64,000 nt of DNA from Ophiobolus disseminans. Lineage: Eukaryota > Ascomycota > Dothideomycetes > Pleosporales > Phaeosphaeriaceae. Under the pieces are notes generated by a model. That model searched no databases. It saw only the letters and a list, made by a program, of their open reading frames with translations, and had not been told where the DNA came from. The stretch is taken from positions 558,001 through 622,000 of the forward strand of contig MU006242.1 of assembly GCA_010093685.1 (NCBI GenBank). Reading direction: 5' to 3'. Shown piece by piece: positions 56,447-64,000 of the stretch (its first letter is position 1; the number at the start of each line of letters is the position of its first letter). The position numbers and the translations under genes are program-made.

Positions 56447-58961
56447 TCATCCGAGTGTCCGCCCTCCAGACACGATTCCCTGACTGGGTGTACGGGGGAG
56501 TGTCGGTCGGATGGTGGGCGAGCTGTAACCACGCTCCGAAGGGAAGCTGGTGACTGAAGTAGCGTCCCAGCTGTCGTCGCCCAATGCACTCAGCCACGTA
56601 TTGCCAAAATCTTGCCGGAGCGCTTCGATTTTCTTCTTGTAGAGATCGTTGCTGGCATCGAAATCCTCTGTCTGTGTGTCTGGCAACTTACCAGTAGTTG
56701 TAGTATCAATTGGCGGTAGTTGTTGGTGGGTGGTGTGCGTATCGTCAGTCACAGCCCGGTCGTCCAGAGTCTTCCTCTTTGTCGGGTCACCTGCCACTTG
56801 CCCATCTGAAGGCTCCTGGAAGCGAAGGCCGTCCTTCACCATGACATCGGATGCAGGCTTCAGAACTCGTGGAGCTTCGCCGGCAGGCATGCTGTCGTAC
56901 GCAAGACCAGTAAGGGTAGTCGGGGACGGCCGTTGCATTGTCTCGTTCTGCGACAGCTCGACTATTCTCCGTTTGGGTCCTTTTTTCTTTCGTTGAGAGC
57001 CCTGCACACTACGGCCGCTCTTGGTACGATGCAAAGAACTAGTGCGCTTAGGTGTGTCAGAGCCTTCAGATGGCGCATGTATAGCCTTGACCACCTTTGG
57101 GGGGACGCGGGGTGGAGGGGTGGCATCATCCTCAGGAGGAGGTCTTACTACCGGACCGCCAGTCACCTCTGGAACTCGGTCGACAAGCTGTTTCTTTTCG
57201 CTGGGGCTAGGTCCCGTGGAGTCAAGTACAACATCGTCGCTGTAGCCAGGTGTTTTGCGGAACAGATTGAAAATGGTGATACGATACGCTGGGTGTGTCT
57301 TGCAGAAGGGGTTGCGATGCACGTAGATCTCAGCAAGCTCGGGCACTCCAGTGAGGCGGGCAACTTCCGTGGGATCTGTCAACTTGTTGTCTCTAAAGTC
57401 CACACGTTCAAGAGATAGTAGGCGCTCCACACCAGCCAAATTGTGCAGTCTGTTTGAGCGAAGGTTCAAGGTCGTTATTGCCGGTAGGGGATTTCGGCCT
57501 AAAGAGTGAAGACTTTCAATCATGCAACTAGAGAGGTTGAGTGCACGGAGACATGTCAAAGTGGCTAGACTATCGGGAATCTCAGTGAAGAGGTTGGTGG
57601 AAAGGTCAAGCGACTGGAGGGTGTTGGCCAATGGAGCAAGGCTGGGAGCCGTGATGTGAGTGAGCGCGTTGTCAGCGAGACTGAGATGCCGCAGAAAGCG
57701 CCATTTAGTGGATGGGAACCAACCAAGGGAAAGGAGATTCGAAGAACTGCCACGTGGTGTGGTAGACATCACGCTCGAACTCGAGCTTCCGGAAGACCTA
57801 CGGATGTTTGGCGTACTGTTTCTGTTGTAGATGTGAGTGGAGCCATGCCGGGAGCTGGGTGGCCGAGTGGGCGACGTGCTCCGCTGCCGCTGGGCAGATG
57901 TCCGAGATGCGTGATCACGCCCGGGTGCCGCACTTCTCGGACTTGTGCTCTGTCTGCCAGCGGGCGACAATGGCGGCGAGTCTGATCGAGCAAGTGGCAC
58001 GTTTCTTGTGGCGGGACTCGCAGCGGACCAAGCCGTAGATGGCGACGCGGGCGCTTTAGCTGACCTTCTCCGACGTTTATCAATATCATCCAAGACAATG
58101 TTGATGAGAAGATCAGCAGGGTCATCAATGCCGGCTCGCTTCACGGTCAGGCTGCGAAGATTCTCTGCCAAACGATCCCAGCCATAGAATTGTCGAAAGT
58201 CTATGTCGTATATCTCAAGTGCGGTGACGTTTTTGAATGCAAAGAGAGGCACAGCAGTGTCAAAGGGAAACTCCTCGTACCCAGCGATGAGACGAGCCTT
58301 GTGATCCGGTGCAAGCCGCAAGCATGGAATCTTGGTGAACGCAGAGTAGAGGTACCTCAAATCCTCTTGGATCTGGACCTTTTGCCTCTCTGCCTTGGCA
58401 GCGCTGTTGGAGCCCATACGGAGAGAAGACCAAAGGGAAGACATGCCCGACATGACACTGCGCACGCTGGACACTGAGTGTACTGAGTCACGGTCAGACG
58501 ACTTCTGCTTATTTCGCTGCGCATTGCTGAGGAACGAGACGTAATTGGTGGGCGAGGCATCCGTGTGGATATTCTCCAATCGCACGTTCATTGGGCCCAC
58601 GGGTATGCCGAGGTCCTCGAAGCGCGAGAGAAGATAGAACATGTGGTGCGGTGTCAAGGTGAGCTTGGCGGGCTTGATCGCTTGTGATGTAAAAGTCAGC
58701 GATGGCAGGGACAGAGCCGCGGCCCATACGCTTGACGAGGAGGAGGGCGGACTGGACGGGCCCGTGGGCGACGAGGGGGAGGCGGTCGTGGGCCGGCCAT
58801 CTTTGGAGGCCTGTCGCTGCAGCTGGAGAGCATTCGCAAGCGCCTTCTCGTGGGTGCGGACGAAGTAGGCCAAGTTCTAAGCACATGTCAGCGCCGCGCA
58901 AACTTTGCCAGATGTGCGCCATACGTACCCTTATGAAGAGCTGACCATCCTCGGTGTCCAT
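56447..58961 (-). CDS. Leucine-rich-repeat protein with Ser/Pro-rich spacers
   Basis: Exons 58961..58929 and 58876..56447, intron 52 nt, give 820 residues. It begins MDTEDGQLFIR-NLAYFVRTHEKALANAL. A globular part (about 60-275) has LTPHHMFYLLSRFEDLGIPV and VTALEIYDIDFRQFYGWDRL. A basic Ser/Pro-rich spacer follows (280-390). Then come about five LRRs of the SDS22-like type (LRHLSLADNALTHI, LQSLDLSTNLFTEIPDSL, LRALNLSSCMIESL, ITTLNLRSNRLHNL, LERVDFRDNKLTD) and an LRR cap (YVHRNPFCKTHPAYRITIFN). The long tail is disordered and ends with KKKIEALRQDFGNTWLSALG. The layout recalls Nischarin/STK11IP-type scaffold proteins. Role in fungi is unknown; PP1 next door is probably coincidence. Confidence 0.85.
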
Positions 58962-61830
58962 GATCTATGCCCCACAGTCAACGGCTGCATATAGGGCTCT
59001 GCGGTGGTCTTGGAAAAAGTCCTTGGAGGCCGCGGTGGAGGGAGCCGCAGAGAGGATCGTGCGGGTCGCGGGCGTTTCTTGCAACTAAGTCTTGCCGTGG
59101 ATTTGGGTGCGCCTGCGGAGGTCTGCGACCTACTAGCACGGGGCAGTCAGCATTGGGTGCGCCCACAGTGACTGGACTGATAGTCACCGAAGATGCTGCT
59201 CGCACGGTCTTGGCGGGCGCGGGGGTGGGCGGACTCGAGCAGGCGGAGTGCCTCCTGGTGCCCTAAGCAGAGACTCCTAGTGACGAACGAACGGCGGCAG
59301 CAGACGCAGATAATATGTAGCGGCGGCCGAGGGAGGTGAGCCCACTGGCGGCGGGCGGTAGCACAGAACGAGCGTGCTCGAGCCAAACAGAGGTGCAGCT
59401 GCGATATGCAACGGGTGCCGGCAGCGCCCAGGATAGCAATACTGGCCAGGCAAAAAAATGTCTACCGGACGCACGCACTGGCTGACGCTGCAGGGTGAAA
59501 AATGAGAGGCGGCAATGCTGCAGCAGCGGCCCACCGTGTTGCTGGCGACAACAACAACAACAATAACAGCGAGAGGGCTGGTCTGGTGGGGAGAGGCGAA
59601 TGTCAAGGAAATTAGATGGCTCCCGACCCGCGTTTAGTCTGGAGGGGCACGCACTGCACCGCCGGCGACAGTGCTCAGATGCCTGCAGCTGGAGGGAGAC
59701 GGCGTGCGACGGGGTGAGCGCAGATATCACGGCGAGGGCGAGGAGATTGCGCGGTGTGCAGGATACATCCCAAGTGCAGTGCGAGCATCATCTTGGAGGG
59801 CCCGGTGAAGGGTGGCCGTGAAGTAGACCCCTACGCGCACATGATTGGAAGGCGCCATGCATCGCGCTTTCCCTGCTCGCGGATCCCTGCGACTCGGATC
59901 GCGCGCACGGTTCGTCTCCATCTCCTCGTGTATCTTTGCGGCCAGCGATCACCACCACGAGGAGCCCAAGGCTGGTCGGGCTCGCCGGACAATGCATTGT
60001 CTCTCCTCCACAAAACGCTGCCTCTTCCCAGCGCCTTCTCGTGCCATCCTGTCCGACCTCACGATTGACAGCACACCACACGTGCAGTACCGGTACTCAG
60101 CGAGCAGCACATGCATGTCGTGAAAATAGACCGAATCTCTGCGCCAGGGTGCGACTCAGCCGAGCATGGCCTGCATGCGCTAGCCCAGCTATCAGTCGGG
60201 CCAATATCGAACGAGAGCAGCGACACTAACCTGACGCCATAAAACTGCACGACAATGAATGTTGCTCGATGCGCCGTACGCCTTTGCCTGTCGACGGCGA
60301 TCACGTTTGCGTGCCCAGTGTCTTTGTTTGGTCGGGTCACACCCACCGTGCATCGCGTCACATGAAGCAATGAACGAACGTGCGACCATGTCGCGCCGAG
60401 CCTACCCACTGGACCCTTTCCCGCGGTACCGTGCGGCGTCTCCTCGAACCTAAAAGAACCTAAACCCACCGTGGGTGAGTTGAGCGCTCGCAAGACATCG
60501 CCACATGCTCATCTGACCATCGCACAGCGACATGGCGTTTGGCACATATTGCGGCAATCGCGGCGCTGAGTGCTGATACGCGCATGGTGTAGCACACGTC
60601 TTGGATATCAGACAGCATGTTAGCGCCGCACACCCCTCCAATCCTTCTCCGCTAACTGGAGCCACACAGGACGATTTCTGTCTTGGGAGCACTGCACAGA
60701 CCAAACACCTCGACATGGGTCCTGGAACGCCAATTCGACAGCGTCGACGTGCTGTGAGATGACATGCTGTCGACTGCTCTCAGAGAATGGGCAGGAATTT
60801 GGGCGCCGTGTCGCAGCCAGGGCCTGAGATCAGCGTTGTCCTGCCTGACTCGAGGCCATCCACAAGAGGCTCCAACCACGTTGCTCTGTTGGCTATCAAC
60901 GATGGCACGTTCCGATAGCCTCAAATCCCCCACCTGCCTTTTTCGTGACAGAAGAAATTCAGCAATCACATCCCTGCACACCCAAGAGACGTCCCCTCAA
61001 CACCATGGCTCGCGCGCTAGCAATCTCACGATGAGCATCACGGCTTGGCTAACCCGTCGCTGCAGCAGCATGCACCCTCGTAGTGTTATTTAAACGACCC
61101 GCTCCATCCCTCTGCGCTCCTGTGACTCGATCCAGATCTCAGATCGCGACCACTCATAGCACACAGTCGCAGAGACACTCGACGTTCTGCCGTGTAACGG
61201 GGCGTGGTCTGCTTCGGCTTTGCTCGATACTCACCGCTAGATTTAGCCGCACGATATGGACTACTCCCCGTGGGGTTTCGCGACGTTCTAACAGCAGCCT
61301 CGTATCGCAGAGCGTATCGCTTGCAGCCGAAGCCTCAAGTCTGCAAGGGTCCACCCCTGCATCTGGTACTCCTCGCTTCGCGAGCGAGTGCGAGCTGGCC
61401 GTTTGGTGCGACTTCATCCCTTTGGCGGGGTACATTTCAAAGCAAAACACCTCCATCAAACGGAGCGGTGAACATTGCTATCCGGAGTCTCAAAATGCGT
61501 AGCGTTGGGCAGCATGCACCTCAAATGACCGCTCCTGCTGCTACATCGGCCAGAACTCGGCCTTATACAATCACCTCATGTTACCTCAGAACCTGATACC
61601 GAACACGTTGGGTTCGCTTCGCAATGTTTGCGACTGACATCATTATGCATGGAACACTTCACACTTTCTCCACCGTGAGCCGACTCATTGGCCTCGCGGA
61701 GTTCATACAAGCTTTTGGGTGACCCACAGCTCGTTGACACTGATGCCGTCAAATCCATCGCCAATCGGATGTGGATCACGCACCACCAATCGGCACCACT
61801 TTGTCCGACCACCTCCAACGTCTATATCTG
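58962..61830. other. Long gene-free region, GC-balanced part
   Basis: About 2.9 kb upstream of the LRR gene. Many short frames exist on both strands, none with a motif or splice continuation. A short (ACA)n tract lies at 59548-59566. Confidence 0.4.
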
Positions 61831-62900
61831 CTGCTGCATATTACAGGCATCGCCTTAACACTCCCAAATTATAAGCACAACGCCTTAAAAAACTTCTCAT
61901 CGACAGGCTCTTGAAGCTCACTAACGTATCAAACATCATAACCATTTTCTCAAGACGCAAAGCTCCATCAGACCAGTGTGGTTTATACACTCCAGTGCAA
62001 CTCAATCACTGCAGATTGCTGACGCTGTGCAAGTCTGGCAACAACAAATCTTCAAATCTGACTTTAGTCCACAACCAAAATCAACCTTACTAAGGAGCAA
62101 CTAGATATACGAAGGCCTATGATACTACGGACACCTTTATGCAATACATTTCTTGCTGCTCTGCTTTATCATTAGTCACATTGGAACTATAGTATTGCGC
62201 TTTCATTGCCATCCTCCAAGTTTTGCTTTTTGTTCATTTCGCTGCACCTCAATTTATTGAGGTACTTCCTTTAGTGTTTATATCTGGTTGATAAACAGCT
62301 CATATCATTCTTACCAATTTATCTTGGTACGATCTTTAGTTTGGAGAGAGGAATACGTGCACTTTGACAGTGCTACTTATTGTAAGATAAACTTAAAGGT
62401 TAACATAGTGATTGCTTTGGGTACGCCAACCGCACAAAACATTATATTAGATGTATTGTGGCAGCGGAGGATTGATTTAGGGTTTCTTGGAAAGTAGAGT
62501 GAGTCGTCGGGAGTGAATGGTATTCCTCGACAGCAGGATAGACGAGAGTAGTGTTCATGAGCGTAATGCGTGTTCTTCTGCTACACTTTAGCTAGTATGC
62601 GACTCGTAATCGTGTACCGCGGAACCAGAATGTTCTCAGCACATCTTCAAGTTGGCAATCAATAGCATTTCAATACCATGAACGGTTGCGTACGATCACT
62701 CAACGTGAGCTCACAATCTTCCACCTTGCTTCGAGGTCATACAGATTTCACTTTCACTCTCCAAAGCTCAATAGCCAAACAAACAAAGCAAGGCTATATG
62801 GTGCACTTCCATTGCCATTTACGAGTTTCCAGCATGAGAGAAGAGAATACGAATAGAAGGGTATCATTTTCTGCACGCTGATGCTATAACCCTTCACCGC
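61831..62900. other. AT-rich segment
   Basis: Base composition changes to clearly AT-rich between about 61.83 and 62.9 kb, with many TTTA, AATT and TTAT words and no long frame. The flanks are richer in GC. It could be an old RIP-mutated transposon remnant or a scaffold-like spacer. Confidence 0.45.
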
Positions 62901-63149
62901 GAGGAAGCCATGAGGTAGTTCCGAACCTCGCCTCGAGGCATGTTCCACAAAAGTCCTTCGACGCAGAATAGTCATCCGTCACTCGAGGGACTGTCATTTG
63001 CCAGTATACCTCCCCCCTCAAACGCGCCCGTGTCTTCCGTACACCACCAAAGCTCTCCGCTAGAGACCGCAAGTTCTGATTCCAGGACGATCCTCTTCGT
63101 ATATCGTACATTCCACCCACCAAACTCCCCAAAATCCGTGCCCAGACGT

Positions 63150-64000
63150 TCATTTCTTTACCTTCGGCGGCCGTCCCCGTGCCTTCTTCGCTTTCTCCGG
63201 TACCGACCCATCGAGCAGCGCGTTGAACGTCTCGCTTCTAGTTTTCGGTACGCGCGCTGGTGTTGTGGCTTCTTCTTCCTCTGTTTCGTCGGCGGCCTTG
63301 GCTTTGCTGCGTGTGTTGCGCTGCTTCTTCTTCGGCGGTGAGGACTGAGACTCGGGCTCGGGGTCTGGTTGGGATGGTTCGGAGGCCGCGGGATCTTCGG
63401 CTTCGGACGTCTCGACGGACTTGGACTTCTTCTTGCCTTTCTTCTTTTTTGCGGGTTTGGCGGGGGCTGAGGGCTCGGGGTCCGGTTGCGAGTCTACTGG
63501 TTGCTCGAGGTCTGCCGCCACTTCAGGTTCGGGGTCAGCCTCGGAAGGCTCTGCAGACTGGGCCGTCTTCTTCTTGTCGCGCCTGCTCCTTCTCGTCTTC
63601 TTTTTCCCATCTGGCTGTGATTGTGAAGACGCGGGCGAGGATGCAGAGTCGACGTCCATGGGCCCTGCAGCGACTGATATACGCTGCCTTTTTGGCGCCG
63701 GCTGTGCGACTACTGGCCTAGCTTCTGGCTCCTCCAGACCTTCAAGCACCTCTCCGTCGCCAGCCTTCACCGGCTCCTCAACTTCCATATCCTCGGCGTC
63801 GCGCTTCTTCGGCGTCGCGACCTTTGCCGTCTCCACGCCGTCTTCATCGAACTTCTTGTTGATCTGTCGCGCCTTCAATTGCGCTCTAGCTTTCTCCTTC
63901 GCCATGCGCTCTGCGCGCTCGAGATCGTACTTGTCATTGCCTGCGAGTCCATGTTGGATGAAGCGCGCCGCGGCGCCTACATCGAGCTTTGTCTTGGGTG
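63150..64000 (-). CDS. Lys/Glu-rich nuclear-type protein with AT-hook (5' end outside window)
   Basis: A minus frame is open from the window edge down to a stop at 63150, about 283 residues. The first visible part, KLDVGAAARFIQHGLAGNDK then YDLERAERMAKEKARAQLKAR, is helical and looks like the end of a folded domain. The rest is low complexity, with Lys-rich blocks (KKKKGKKKSKS, KKTRRSRRDKKK), acidic blocks and Pro/Ser/Glu repeats. The end reads KKARGRPPKVKK, an AT-hook core (RGRP) that binds the minor groove of AT-rich DNA. A nuclear or nucleolar role is likely; the family is not recognised. The start lies beyond 64000. Confidence 0.7.
   Translation of the reverse strand, partial: PKTKLDVGAAARFIQHGLAGNDKYDLERAERMAKEKARAQLKARQINKKFDEDGVETAKVATPKKRDAEDMEVEEPVKAGDGEVLEGLEEPEARPVVAQPAPKRQRISVAAGPMDVDSASSPASSQSQPDGKKKTRRSRRDKKKTAQSAEPSEADPEPEVAADLEQPVDSQPDPEPSAPAKPAKKKKGKKKSKSVETSEAEDPAASEPSQPDPEPESQSSPPKKKQRNTRSKAKAADETEEEEATTPARVPKTRSETFNALLDGSVPEKAKKARGRPPKVKK

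Noticed and set aside
1..64000. tRNA, rRNA, CRISPR array or complete transposon
   Set aside because: I looked for T-arm words, terminal inverted repeats and transposase or reverse-transcriptase motifs by eye and saw none that could be supported. A tRNAscan or RepeatMasker run would decide.

Overview
The window is nuclear DNA of a filamentous ascomycete (Pezizomycotina, most likely a dothideomycete). The signs are many 44-60 nt GT-AG introns with a CTAAC/CTGAC-like branch site before the acceptor, the fungal gene set (HET, Pth11-like rhodopsin-fold, DUF3433, DUF7029/DUF7223, GMC oxidoreductase, GH18), and RIP-like premature stops. I saw no tRNA, rRNA, CRISPR or bacterial operon structure. All exon boundaries were worked out by hand from reading frame, splice sites and protein family.

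Left part (1-14 kb): the 5' end of a glutathione transferase gene; a two-exon RNA polymerase I subunit gene (RPA12); a six-exon gene for a large secreted DUF7029/DUF7223-type protein; an intronless gene encoding two GST modules in one chain; a Rei1-like zinc-finger gene; a small gene with a 2EXR/F-box-like motif; and a broken HET gene.

Accessory, repeat-rich part (14-34 kb): membrane-protein and coiled-coil gene remnants; two paralogous coiled-coil genes with a shared METF tail, separated by degenerate repeats of about 190 bp and flanked by a related dispersed repeat. These are followed by a secreted GMC oxidoreductase, a seven-exon rhodopsin-like membrane protein, an intronless GH35 beta-galactosidase of bacterial type, a MOSC-domain protein, an intact HET gene, and a DUF3433 gene killed by three in-frame TAA/TAG stops with no frameshift.

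Core part (34-64 kb): mostly conserved housekeeping genes. They are SEC21 (COPI gamma subunit) divergent from lipoyl synthase, a secreted GH18 chitinase, an Arb2-domain protein, mitochondrial ribosomal protein uS14m (three small exons, easy to miss), a winged-helix protein resembling the UFM1 ligase UFL1, a Sec2-type Rab exchange factor, PP1 catalytic subunit, a leucine-rich-repeat protein, and a Lys/Glu-rich protein with an AT-hook that runs off the right edge. Long gene-free stretches lie at 41.0-43.7 kb and 59.0-63.1 kb, the latter with an AT-rich segment.

The genes do not form one pathway. The core block serves vesicle traffic (Sec21, Sec2), mitochondria (lipoyl synthase, uS14m) and phosphatase control (PP1). 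The accessory block holds allorecognition-type, secreted and detoxification genes together with most of the decay.
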